Shown: positions 43,448 to 51,474, numbered from the stretch's first letter. The stretch: DNA of 64,000 bases from Micromonospora sp. WMMD1155 (GCF_029581275.1 NZ_CP120742.1:2020501-2084500), one strand, 5' to 3'. Notes: generated by a model from the sequence alone, not told the origin. A program made the numbers and translations.

Positions 43448-44154
43448 GCGGCTTTCCAGTAGCCGAGGGAGGTGACCCGGTCCTTGTCGACACCCAGCGT
43501 CCGCCGGATGTGTCGGGTGATGCCACGGGTCGTGGCCGCCTCGCAGGCCACCCAGTAGTGCCCCGCGCCGCCGGTCGGCAGGGCCGCGCAGACCGTGTCG
43601 ACGAGATGTTGACCCCCGTCGCGCCGAGGAACCCAGGTGACGTCGTGGTGCGCTCGGGCGCGCGGCGCGAGGGCCTTCTCGCCGTCGTGGGCGTACTCCA
43701 GCCAGACCGTCGCCGGGATGTCGGCACCGGCGTCGAGCAGGCTGTTCACCGCGGGCAGGGAGGCCGCGTCCCCGACGAGGTAGAGGTGCTCGGGAGCCGG
43801 GTCGGGCAGTTCGAACGCGCTGCCCTGGACCGTCGCGCTGATGGTGTCGCCGATCTGGGCGGTGGTGGCCCAGCGGGCGGCGCAGCCGTCGTGGATGGCG
43901 AATTCGAGTGTGAAGCGGCCGGTGACCGGGTCAGGGTCGACGAGTGTGTACGCCCGCTGGTGCGCCCGGCCGTCGTTGTCGAACCACAGCCGGATCCACA
44001 TCGTGGGGTGCACGCCGCACGCCTCCAGCAGGCCGCCACCGTCGAGCAGGAGCCGCTGATAGTGGCCATCGATCGACTCGGTGCCCAGCACGGTCAACCG
44101 AAAGTCCCGGCCGCCCATGGCCTTGAGGACCAGGGCCTCCCAGTTCCGTTTCAC
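43444..44154 (-). CDS. Siderophore-interacting protein (flavin-dependent ferric reductase)
   Basis: A 236-residue NADPH- or NADH-dependent ferrisiderophore reductase (SIP family) that releases iron in the cytosol. The FAD-binding motif is HQRAYTLVDPDP near residue 65, with FAIHDGCAARWATTAQIGDTI after it. The C-terminal SIP domain ends with the hallmark HYWVACEAATTRGITRHIRR and TSLGYWKAA. It is the first gene of the siderophore operon; transcription starts just downstream of the iron box at 44183-44201. Confidence 0.92.
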   Translation of the reverse strand: MKRNWEALVLKAMGGRDFRLTVLGTESIDGHYQRLLLDGGGLLEACGVHPTMWIRLWFDNDGRAHQRAYTLVDPDPVTGRFTLEFAIHDGCAARWATTAQIGDTISATVQGSAFELPDPAPEHLYLVGDAASLPAVNSLLDAGADIPATVWLEYAHDGEKALAPRARAHHDVTWVPRRDGGQHLVDTVCAALPTGGAGHYWVACEAATTRGITRHIRRTLGVDKDRVTSLGYWKAA

Positions 44155-44182
44155 GCACCCCTCCAGGTAAGGTCATCCTTGG

Positions 44183-44201
44183 TTAGGGGAGGTTAACCTA
44201 A
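44183..44201. promoter_or_regulatory. Iron box (IdeR/DmdR1 type)
   Basis: TTAGGGGAGGTTAACCTAA matches 16 of 19 positions of the consensus TTAGGTTAGGCTAACCTAA, with the outer pentamers perfect. It sits in the middle of the 81-base divergent region, so it can repress both the biosynthetic operon and the acyltransferase gene when iron is plentiful. Confidence 0.85.
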
Positions 44202-44235
44202 GTTGGGCAGTGGAAGGAACAGAGGACAGCACCCG

Positions 44236-44796
44236 ATGACGTACCTGGAGAAAGTCGCCGGTCTCGGCGAGCTGTCGTTGGTGACCGTCGACCCCGACCG
44301 CCACGCCGCACTCCTGCACGGCTGGGTGACCCGGCCCCGCAACTCGTTCTGGGGCATGGGGTCACACACCCTGGACGAGGTACGCGAGATCTACGCCTTC
44401 GTCGACAGCCTGCCGACGCACCACGCGTACCTGATCATGGTCGACGCGGAGCCGGTCGGCCTCTTCCAGACCTACCGACCGGAGGCGGACCCGGTCGGCG
44501 AGCGCTACCGCGTCCAACCCGGCGACGTGGGAATGCACCTACTGCTCAGCCCCGAGCGACGTCTGGCCCGCGGCCTCACCAACGTCGTCGGCCCGGCTCT
44601 CGCCCGCTTCCTGTTCCGCGATCCGTCCGCGCGGCGGATCGTGGTCGAGCCGGATGTCCGCAACCATCTCGCGCTACGCCGACTGGAGATCGAGGGTTTC
44701 ACCCTCGACTCGGAGATCGACATGCCCGACAAGCGCGCCCAGCTCGCGTTCCTGACCCGGGACCGGTTCGAGGCGAGGCACCCGACGCCGGCCTGA
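44236..44796 (+). CDS. AlcB/IucB-type siderophore N-acyltransferase (GNAT)
   Basis: A 186-residue GNAT-fold acyltransferase of the siderophore (Acetyltransf_8, AlcB/RhbD/MbtK) type. The central motif HLLLSPERRLARGLTNVVGPALARFLFRDPSARRIVVEPDVRNH and the end of the fold MPDKRAQLAFLTRDRF are characteristic. Its catalytic His and Asp lie in EVREIYAFVDSLPTHHAYLIM. It should transfer an acyl group from CoA to an amine or hydroxylamine of the siderophore precursor. It is divergent from the main operon and shares its iron box. No N-hydroxylase is encoded nearby. Confidence 0.87.
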   Translation: MTYLEKVAGLGELSLVTVDPDRHAALLHGWVTRPRNSFWGMGSHTLDEVREIYAFVDSLPTHHAYLIMVDAEPVGLFQTYRPEADPVGERYRVQPGDVGMHLLLSPERRLARGLTNVVGPALARFLFRDPSARRIVVEPDVRNHLALRRLEIEGFTLDSEIDMPDKRAQLAFLTRDRFEARHPTPA

Positions 44797-44814
44797 CCAC
44801 CGGCGCGGAGCGCG

Positions 44815-45504
44815 TCAGCTGTTGGCGCTCCAGAAACCGATCAGGGTCGCGGTCCACCAGCCCACCTGAGAGACGGTGGCTGCGACGACACCCGCGAGCA
44901 GAGCCGACCAGGGCGGGCGGCCGTCCGCGACGGTGAGTCGATCGCGGACGCGGCCGAGGAACAACCCGTTGACGCCCACCGCCAACACCGCGAGCAGCTT
45001 GACCCAGACCAGCCCGGAGGACGTGTCCGGCCCCAGGGCGGCGCCGCTGGCGAGGAGACCCACCAGGCCCAGCCAGATGAGCAGGTGTGCGCCTCGTGCG
45101 GCGGTCAGCACGCTCCCGAGCGGTTCCCGGCGGAACAGCCAGCGGAGGCTGATCCAGTCCACTGTCAACACCGCCCCGAAGCCCACCACGAGGCAGGTCA
45201 GGTGGCAGAAGAGGGCGACCATCCGCCAACCCGGGGAGAGGGCGACGTGTGGCGCGACCAGGATCGCGAACAACCATCCGGCGCCCATCGCCACCACCGA
45301 GGCGACGATCGCCCGATGACCGGCGGCGCGGCGGTGACCACCGCGCCACCGCACGGTCGGTGCCGAGGCCACCCGGGGCGGCGAGGAGACCCGGGTACGG
45401 TGCGCCGCGCGTCGGGCGGGGCGAACGACCGAAGACGCCTCGGCGCGGTGGGCCGCGGTGGACAACCGTGACGGGGTACGGACGGCGGCGTGGAGGTCAG
45501 ACAC
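44815..45504 (-). CDS. Hypothetical membrane protein, CopD-like
   Basis: A 229-residue protein with an Arg/Ala-rich N-terminal 60 residues that are probably cytosolic. Five hydrophobic helices follow (AIVASVVAMGAGWLFAILVAP, MVALFCHLTCLVVGFGAVLTV, LLIWLGLVGLLASG, GLVWVKLLAVLAVGVNGLFLG, VAATVSQVGWWTATLIGFW). The helix with His and Cys (FCHLTC) and the charged inter-helix loops recall CopD/YtpP-type proteins, but the assignment is weak. It begins with GTG directly after the stop of the DUF305-like gene and is in the same operon as the sigma factor fusion. Confidence 0.65.
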   Translation of the reverse strand: MSDLHAAVRTPSRLSTAAHRAEASSVVRPARRAAHRTRVSSPPRVASAPTVRWRGGHRRAAGHRAIVASVVAMGAGWLFAILVAPHVALSPGWRMVALFCHLTCLVVGFGAVLTVDWISLRWLFRREPLGSVLTAARGAHLLIWLGLVGLLASGAALGPDTSSGLVWVKLLAVLAVGVNGLFLGRVRDRLTVADGRPPWSALLAGVVAATVSQVGWWTATLIGFWSANS

Positions 45505-46182
45505 TCAGTCGGCCCGCGGGGCGCCGGGCTGACCGTCCAGCGCGCTCAACTCGGCGGTCCGCGCCTGCTGGATCCGAGCGGCGAGCGCCTTGAGCTCGGG
45601 GCTACCCCCGGCGTTCTGCTCGCCCCGGCACAGGACCACTGTCTGCGCGAGGTGCGCCCGCAACAGCGCAGCCGCCCGGGACGGCACCTCGGCGTCGGGC
45701 GCGGCGCGCAGCTCGGCGAGGCTGGTGGCGGTGACCATGCCGGGCATCTGGTGCCCCTCGTGGATGTTCGACTCCGGAACGTTGCCTGCGGCCAGGAGCC
45801 CGCGCAGATCCCGCAACTCGGCCTGGTGCGCCTGCCGAACGTCGCCGAGCAGCGCCCGCAGTGACGGATCGGAGCCCGTCGTCGGCCGGGTGTCGAGGTG
45901 ATCGATCAGTGCGAGCGCACCCTCGTTCATCGGGATCAACAGTTGGATGAAGGCGTCGTCGGTGCCGTTGAGCACCACGGGCGCGGTCGGCGTCACGGCG
46001 GCGGGTGCCGGGGCTGCCGTCGACGGAACCGCGGCCGACCGGTCTGCCGTCTGGTCGGCGCGACCCCAACCCTGGCTGACACCGACGGCCAGCGTCGTCG
46101 CGATCAGTGTCGCGACGACACCGACGATCCGCCGGACGCGACCCTCGGCCCCGGAGCGCCCAGCCGGGACCGGTTGGTCCAC
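45505..46182 (-). CDS. Exported DUF305-like protein
   Basis: A 225-residue exported or anchored protein. The N-terminal helix is VRRIVGVVATLIATTLAVG. The mature part is helical and His/Met-containing (FIQLLIPMNEGALALIDHLD, QAHQAELRDLRGLLAAGNVPESNIHEGHQMPGM), in the manner of DUF305/DUF4142 ferritin-like proteins, which are often linked to copper or oxidative stress. The start could be GTG 46182 or TTG 46200; the latter overlaps the stop of the sigma factor fusion gene (TTGA). Either way it is co-transcribed with it. Confidence 0.68.
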   Translation of the reverse strand: MDQPVPAGRSGAEGRVRRIVGVVATLIATTLAVGVSQGWGRADQTADRSAAVPSTAAPAPAAVTPTAPVVLNGTDDAFIQLLIPMNEGALALIDHLDTRPTTGSDPSLRALLGDVRQAHQAELRDLRGLLAAGNVPESNIHEGHQMPGMVTATSLAELRAAPDAEVPSRAAALLRAHLAQTVVLCRGEQNAGGSPELKALAARIQQARTAELSALDGQPGAPRAD

Positions 46183-46196
46183 CGGCGCAGCCCCGG

Positions 46197-48068
46197 TCAA
46201 CGGGCGGCCTGGAAGGCGCGGCCGACGGCTGTCGCCTGGCTCCCGCTGCTGAACAACCCGGAGCGGTCCTTGTCCGTGGCCGGCAGACCGAACCACGCGT
46301 AGCGCTGCACGTAGGAGAGTTGGCCGAGCATGGCGGTGGCCGCCGTGAGGAAGGCCGCCTGCTGCTCCGGAGCGGGGAACCGCGCCCCGCCCCCGTCGAA
46401 GCGGATCAGGGCGAACTCGGTCAGCCAGATCGGCTTCCGGTACCGCTGGTAGACGGCCTGGAGGTACTGCCGCAGCTGGTCGACCGCGGCGGGGGTCGCG
46501 AAGTCGCCACCGAACCAGTGCAGGGTGATGAAGTCGACCCGGTGGCCTCGGGCCTGCGCACCGGTCATGAACCGGTCGAGCCAACCCTGCGGGTCGGACG
46601 CGCCGACGGCGACCGCCGGGCTGCCCAGCCTGCTGCCCGTCGCCATCAGCTGCGGCCACAGGTCGAGTGCCTGCTCCACGGTCATGTTCGCCTGCTCGGC
46701 CATGTCCGGCTCGTTGAAGGTGAGCAGGTCCGGCCCCGCCGCCTTCGCCCGCGCCAGTTCCGGGGCGGTGACGTTCTCCGCACTACGGATCATGGGCACG
46801 AACGTGACACCTCGCGGAGTGCTGATCCCCTGGTGGTGGGTGCTCCAGGTGTAGTACCAACCGGCCTTCGAGGCGGCCAACGCCTGACTGGCCCCGGCGA
46901 AGTTCCACACCCCGACGCCCTTGCGGGCGGAGCTGACCGCCGGGGCCACCGGCGCCTTCGACGTGGGCCGTGCGCTCGGCGACGGCGCGACGCTCGGCGG
47001 GGCGACGGGTGTCGGCGCGGCGGACGGCGGAGCGGCCCAGGAGGGTGCGGACGGGTCGTCCGGGAGGATCACGACCGCCGTGGTGATGGCCAGGACGGCC
47101 GCGGCCACACCGGCGGCCAGGGACGGGACGAGGCCATGGGGCCGGTGCAACGCGAGGTCGGCGACGCTCGGCCCGCCGCCCGGGTCGGCGGACGGGGTCG
47201 GCCCGGTGCCGGGTGCGACAGCCGAGCTCGGGGGCCCGACGACCTGCGCGGCGGCGGTCGGCGCGGCCGTGCCGGGGAGGTGGGCGCTGAGGCCCGCCGG
47301 CAACGGCAGCATCGGCAGGCCGGCGAGCAGCCGGTCGATCGGCAGGAGCGTGGAGCCGAGTTGCCCGCAAACCGCGCAGTCGCGGATGTGTCGGGCCAGT
47401 CGCTTGCGCCACAGCGGGCTGGGAGTGCCGTCCCACCCGGCGGCCACAGCCTGCAGGTCGGGGCACCCGGGTCGGGCCCGCAGCGCGCGTACGACGCCTC
47501 GGGCGCTCTGGATCTGCTCCTTCATCCGGTGGATCCGAACCGCGACATGCCCCGGTGAGAGCCCGAGAGCGTCGGCGACCTCGTTGCGGGCGATCTCGCC
47601 GGTCTCCTCCAGCCACCACAGCGACAGCAGCTCCTGGTCGTCCGGGTCGAGCCAGCGGGTCGCCTCGGCGACCTCCCGTCGCTGGTCGGTGAGGCCGAGC
47701 CGGAGGATGGTCATCCCCGCGAAGTCGGAAGCGGGGTCGGGCACGTTGTGGATCGCGTCGAGCCCGGCGTCACGGTTGAGCGCGACGCGTCGGCGCTGCT
47801 CCCAGTCGCGCACCTGACGGATGGCGATCGCCACCAGCCAGGATCGGTACGCCGTCGGGTCGTTGAGCGCGGGCAGGTAACGGATGACCCGTACCAACGT
47901 CTCCTGGACCACGTCGTCGACGTCGGCGTGACCGCGCAGCGCACGCCCGACGATGTTGTAGACCAGCGGGAGCGAGGCCGCGACGACGTCGTCGAGGGCG
48001 CGCTGGTCGCCCTGTCGGGCCGCGACGACCAACCCGACATCGGGTAGTGCTCGACCGGCTGACGACAT
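46197..48068 (-). CDS. ECF sigma factor fused to zinc-binding motif, transmembrane helix and extracellular glycoside hydrolase
   Basis: A 623-residue single-chain envelope regulator. Sigma-70 region 2 is at about residues 20-95 (DVDDVVQETLVRVIRYLP, YRSWLVAIAIRQVRDWEQ) and region 4 at about 135-190 (LLSLWWLEETGEIARNEVADALGLSPGHVAVRIHRMKEQI). An anti-sigma-like zinc motif follows (HIRDCAVC, H-x3-C-x2-C), then a Pro-rich linker, one transmembrane helix (LAAGVAAAVLAITTAVVIL) and another Pro/Ser linker. A C-terminal GH domain of the Asl1/Glyco_hydro_cc type has Glu in LTFNEPDM and IWLTEFALI. The ATG at 48068 has GAGGAG eight bases upstream. It seems to sense polysaccharide outside and regulate transcription inside; proteolytic release is inferred. 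Confidence 0.87.
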   Translation of the reverse strand: MSSAGRALPDVGLVVAARQGDQRALDDVVAASLPLVYNIVGRALRGHADVDDVVQETLVRVIRYLPALNDPTAYRSWLVAIAIRQVRDWEQRRRVALNRDAGLDAIHNVPDPASDFAGMTILRLGLTDQRREVAEATRWLDPDDQELLSLWWLEETGEIARNEVADALGLSPGHVAVRIHRMKEQIQSARGVVRALRARPGCPDLQAVAAGWDGTPSPLWRKRLARHIRDCAVCGQLGSTLLPIDRLLAGLPMLPLPAGLSAHLPGTAAPTAAAQVVGPPSSAVAPGTGPTPSADPGGGPSVADLALHRPHGLVPSLAAGVAAAVLAITTAVVILPDDPSAPSWAAPPSAAPTPVAPPSVAPSPSARPTSKAPVAPAVSSARKGVGVWNFAGASQALAASKAGWYYTWSTHHQGISTPRGVTFVPMIRSAENVTAPELARAKAAGPDLLTFNEPDMAEQANMTVEQALDLWPQLMATGSRLGSPAVAVGASDPQGWLDRFMTGAQARGHRVDFITLHWFGGDFATPAAVDQLRQYLQAVYQRYRKPIWLTEFALIRFDGGGARFPAPEQQAAFLTAATAMLGQLSYVQRYAWFGLPATDKDRSGLFSSGSQATAVGRAFQAAR

Positions 48069-48077
48069 CTGTGTCAC

Positions 48078-48437
48078 TCCTCGTGTGCTCGTCCGCGCGG
48101 CGCCCGCGCTGTGCGTTCACCGCCCTCAAGATCGGAGACTCGCGGCGCCGGGTCGGATTACAGAATTGTCGGGCCGTCGACGGGCCGGAGGCCACCCAGG
48201 CCCGTGGGGGCGACGCTGGGCGACACGGACTCATATCGCATCGTACTTTCGGCTAGTTAATTATCCGTCTTTCGGGTAGCGTCAGGTCGTCAAGTGAACG
48301 ACATGACGCGGTGGTGAGGCCCGTGATCGTGCCTTACGACGCGCACCCCGGCCCGCACGTGCGCCCCGGCGACAGCCGGTTCGGAGATCCCTTCCGGTCG
48401 ATCCGATCGACGGGCGACTGCGGGAAGGACCATCCCC
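48078..48437. other. Divergent intergenic region between the two sigma factor genes
   Basis: 360 bases. The right part (48250-48280) holds a SigB-type promoter candidate for the downstream sigma gene. The left part serves the fusion gene. No ORF of coding character is seen. Confidence 0.5.
48256..48279 (+). promoter_or_regulatory. Candidate SigB/SigF-type promoter
   Basis: GTTA (48256-48259), 14 bases, GGGTAG (48274-48279), resembling the alternative-sigma consensus GTTT-N14-GGGTAT. It would give a leader of about 155 bases and autoregulation of the sigma gene. Confidence 0.45.
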
Positions 48438-49244
48438 ATGGCCAGCATCGTCGGCACAGCGACCAGCACCCCCGTCCGCCTGCAGAGCAGTGACCAGAGC
48501 CCGGACGAGTTGCTGGCCACCATGGCCGCGACCCCGGCCGACGACCCGCGCCGCCCGGCGCTGCGGGACCACGTCATCGAGGCGTGGTTGCCACTCGCCC
48601 GGCACCTGGCCCGCCGCTACACCGGGCGGGGCGCCGCCGACGAGGACCTGACCCAGACCGCTTCGGTCGGGCTCATCAAGGCCGTCGACAACTTCGACCC
48701 CAGCCGGGGCATCGACTTCACCGGGTACGCCATCCCCACCATCATCGGCGAGATCAAGCGGTACTTCCGGGACCGCACCTGGGCGGTGCGCGTGCCCCGC
48801 CGCCTCCAGGAGCTACGCCTGTCGATCAGCGCGGCGAACAGCACCCTGACCCAGACCCTCGGTCGTTCGCCGACAGTGGCCGACATCGCGTCCCACCTCG
48901 ACCTCTCCGAGGAGACCGTCCTGGAGGGGCTGGAGGGCGCCCGCGCCTACCGGACCACGTCGCTCTCCACCCCCATCGGGGCCGACGGCGACCGGGAACT
49001 CGCGGACACCCTCGGCGGCGACGACCACGAGTTCGACCTCGTCGAGATCCGGGTCGCCCTCGGTCCGGCCCTCGCCACGCTGCCCGAGCGGGAACGCGAG
49101 ATCCTGAGCCTGCGCTTCCACGGCAACCTGACCCAGGCCCAGATCGCCGACCAGGTCGGCGTCTCGCAGATGCACGTCTCCCGACTGATCACTCGATCGC
49201 TGGCCACGCTGCGCCGCCACCTCTCCGACGACGGCGTCTCCTGA
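48438..49244 (+). CDS. SigB/SigF/SigG-subfamily RNA polymerase sigma factor
   Basis: A 268-residue group 3 sigma factor. Region 2 runs LARRYTGRGAADEDLTQTASVGLIKAVDNFDPSRGIDFTGYAIPTIIGEIKRYFRD, region 3 begins VRVPRRLQELRLSI, and region 4 includes LPEREREILSLRFHGNLTQAQIADQVGVSQMHVSRLITRSL. These directly match the stress/sporulation SigB/F family, which in actinomycetes is controlled by anti-sigma and anti-anti-sigma proteins. No such partner gene is adjacent. The gene is divergent from the ECF fusion and ends 6 bases from the convergent DUF2855 gene. Confidence 0.92.
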   Translation: MASIVGTATSTPVRLQSSDQSPDELLATMAATPADDPRRPALRDHVIEAWLPLARHLARRYTGRGAADEDLTQTASVGLIKAVDNFDPSRGIDFTGYAIPTIIGEIKRYFRDRTWAVRVPRRLQELRLSISAANSTLTQTLGRSPTVADIASHLDLSEETVLEGLEGARAYRTTSLSTPIGADGDRELADTLGGDDHEFDLVEIRVALGPALATLPEREREILSLRFHGNLTQAQIADQVGVSQMHVSRLITRSLATLRRHLSDDGVS

Positions 49245-49250
49245 GACCGC

Positions 49251-50318
49251 TCAGAGCTGCACGACGCGACCCACCCGCGGCGGCGTCCGGCCCGCGAGCA
49301 CGTCGAGCCACGCCTCCCGGAGCGCCTCCGGGCCCACCCCCACCTGGACGTCGAGCCAACCCCCCACGACAGCGGTGAACCGTCGCCACGCCTCGGTGAA
49401 CCGTTGGTCGAGCCCGTCGCGGCCCCAGTCCCGGCTGCGCTTACGCATCTGGACCGGCGCGAAGAACACCTCCTCGGCGGTGTCGGCGTTCGGGGTCTGG
49501 TTGGTGAGCCCGACGGCGATGTCCCGGACGAGCCGGTCGCCGAGGTGCCGGCGCAGGGCGGCACGGGTCGCGGGCGCGCCGGACAGGTCGAGGTAGACGG
49601 TCGGGACGACGTCGAGAGCGTCGATGTCGTCGTACGAGACGACCTCGTCGTAGCAGCCCAGCGACCGGGTGAAGGCCAGGTTGCCGGGCGACGTCAGCCC
49701 GACCAGGCGTGGCCCGCGACCGCGCGACTCGAACGCGGCGGCGTACGCCGTCTTGCTCGACGCCGATGACACGAGCAGCGATTCGGCGCCGTAGAAGTCG
49801 TTGTCGGCAACCTGGTCGGCCAGCATGAACGAGGTGAAGAACAGCGGCCGGAACAGGATCAGCAGATCCTCCTGGTCGGGCTGGTACGCCGGGTCACCGC
49901 CGATCGACCGGTACGCGTTGTACGGCGACGGCAACTCGGCCCGGTGCGGGCTCGCGTCGCGGAAGCCGGAGGTGTCCACCCGGTCGGGACGCACCAGCAG
50001 GTGACCCGCGGGCGGCAGGTATCCGTAGACCCGCTGCCCCACCTCGACCCCGGCGACCGTCGAGGCGACCACCTCGGCGAAACCCCAGAGCGGTGGCAGG
50101 CCCCACTGCGGCCCGAGCCCTCGCGAGGCCGGCGGGAAGAACTCCCAGTAGCGCATCGCGTCGCCGAGCACCGCGTACGTCACGTTGTTGGCGGTGACAC
50201 CGACGCGGTCCACCCGCAACACCGCCTCGCCGTCGGCCGCGACCGGTGCGGCGCCATCGACGAGCGTGGTCTGCCCGAGGTCGTCACGCGTCACGGCGAA
50301 GGTCCAGGAATCGGCCAT
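49251..50318 (-). CDS. DUF2855 family protein
   Basis: A 355-residue member of DUF2855, a family distantly related to medium-chain dehydrogenase/reductases. The N-terminal GroES-like part includes VLRVDRVGVTANNVTYAVLGDAMRYWEFFPP and GFAEVVAS, and the central Rossmann-like part has SSASSKTAYAAAF and RLVGLTSPGNLAFTRSLGCYDEVVSYDD. The nucleotide-binding Gly pattern is imperfect, and no function is established for the family. The ATG is at 50318. An imperfect palindrome lies 36-69 bases upstream. Confidence 0.88.
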   Translation of the reverse strand: MADSWTFAVTRDDLGQTTLVDGAAPVAADGEAVLRVDRVGVTANNVTYAVLGDAMRYWEFFPPASRGLGPQWGLPPLWGFAEVVASTVAGVEVGQRVYGYLPPAGHLLVRPDRVDTSGFRDASPHRAELPSPYNAYRSIGGDPAYQPDQEDLLILFRPLFFTSFMLADQVADNDFYGAESLLVSSASSKTAYAAAFESRGRGPRLVGLTSPGNLAFTRSLGCYDEVVSYDDIDALDVVPTVYLDLSGAPATRAALRRHLGDRLVRDIAVGLTNQTPNADTAEEVFFAPVQMRKRSRDWGRDGLDQRFTEAWRRFTAVVGGWLDVQVGVGPEALREAWLDVLAGRTPPRVGRVVQL

Positions 50319-50353
50319 GAGGTGACGCTAGACACGACCACGAGAGGAGACAA

Positions 50354-50387
50354 GTGCACTGGGAGTGCAAAATCCCACTCGGTGCAC
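50354..50387. promoter_or_regulatory. Imperfect palindrome upstream of DUF2855
   Basis: GTGCAC (50354-50359) and GTGCAC (50382-50387) flank GAGTG (50363-50367) and CACTC (50376-50380). The structure could be an operator, or a terminator for the XRE regulator gene upstream. Confidence 0.4.
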
Positions 50388-50461
50388 CGCCCGCCTTGGC
50401 CGCCGCGTACCCCAGGGTGCCCGCGCCCGGACGACCCCGTGCCGACGCTGACCGGCCGCGC

Positions 50462-51343
50462 TCACTCCAGCGGGTGGAGGCGGGCCGGATCGCCGGGCCG
50501 CAGGCTGTCCGGGGCGTCGTCGGCGGTGCTGGCGGCGATCGAGCCGAGCAGAGCCAACGAGCGGGCGGACTCCGTACCGGGCTCGGCGTGGTAGATCACC
50601 AACAGCTGCCCGTCGGCGCCCGCGACCGCCAGCTTGTCGCAGTACAGGTCGAGGTCACCCACCTCCGGATGGTGGAGCCGGCTGACCACGCCCTCGCGAC
50701 GACGCACCTCGTGACGTGCCCACAACCGGCGAAAGCAGTCGCTCTTGATCGACAACTCCCCCACCAGCGCCGCCAGCCGTGGATCGTCGGCATCTCCGGC
50801 CGAGTCGGCACGCATCTGCCCCACCACGCTCTGCATCGCCTGCCGCCAGTCCCGGAACAGGTCCTGCTCGGCCTGGTCGAGGAAGACCGCGCGGAGTCGG
50901 TTGGCCCCCGGGGCGAGATTCGGCGAGAGTGCCCTCGCCATCGGGTTCGAGGCCAGGATGTCGAGGTAGCGGTTCTGCACGAACGCCGGCATGGGGAGCT
51001 GCCGCAGCAGGTGCAGGATGCTGGCCGGCACCCGCTCGACGGCCGGCCGGGCCGCCCGACGCGAACGCACCCGGGTCAACCCGATCATGTACGCGGTCGC
51101 CTCCGGGTCCAACCGCAGCACCCCGGCGAGGGCATCGAGGACCTGCACCGAGGGATGCCGCTCGCGCCCCTGCTCCAATCGCAGGTAGTAGTCGGCGCTG
51201 ATGCCCGCCAGCATCGCCACCTCCTCCCGCCGCAGCCCCGGCACCCGGCGCAGACCCACGCCCGGACCGAGCCCCACGTCCTCGGGTCGAATCTGCTCCC
51301 GGCGGGCACGCAGGAAGTCACCGAGCTGGTTGGTCGCGTCCAT
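50462..51343 (-). CDS. XRE family regulator with MmyB-like ligand domain
   Basis: A 293-residue regulator. The HTH_31 domain at the N-terminus reads LGDFLRARREQIRPEDVGL..RRVPGLRREEVAMLAGISADYYLRLEQGRERHPSVQVLDAL. The MmyB-type PAS-like binding domain follows (MPAFVQNRYLDILASNPMARAL, with HHPEVGDLDLYCDKLAV near the end). MmyB-type regulators usually control an adjacent divergently transcribed oxidoreductase gene, as is the case here with the aldo/keto reductase at 51475. The ATG at 51343 starts the conserved HTH; the longer frame is rejected. Confidence 0.9.
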   Translation of the reverse strand: MDATNQLGDFLRARREQIRPEDVGLGPGVGLRRVPGLRREEVAMLAGISADYYLRLEQGRERHPSVQVLDALAGVLRLDPEATAYMIGLTRVRSRRAARPAVERVPASILHLLRQLPMPAFVQNRYLDILASNPMARALSPNLAPGANRLRAVFLDQAEQDLFRDWRQAMQSVVGQMRADSAGDADDPRLAALVGELSIKSDCFRRLWARHEVRRREGVVSRLHHPEVGDLDLYCDKLAVAGADGQLLVIYHAEPGTESARSLALLGSIAASTADDAPDSLRPGDPARLHPLE

Positions 51344-51474
51344 GCCCTCGACGGTAGGCCGCTTCGCCGACCGGTGACTGGTCGTGTCACTACCAGGAAC
51401 AACTCGCCCTGCCGGCCGAACGGCCACCGGCGCACAGTCACAGCTGACCACTGCGATGACGGATCGAGGACGAC

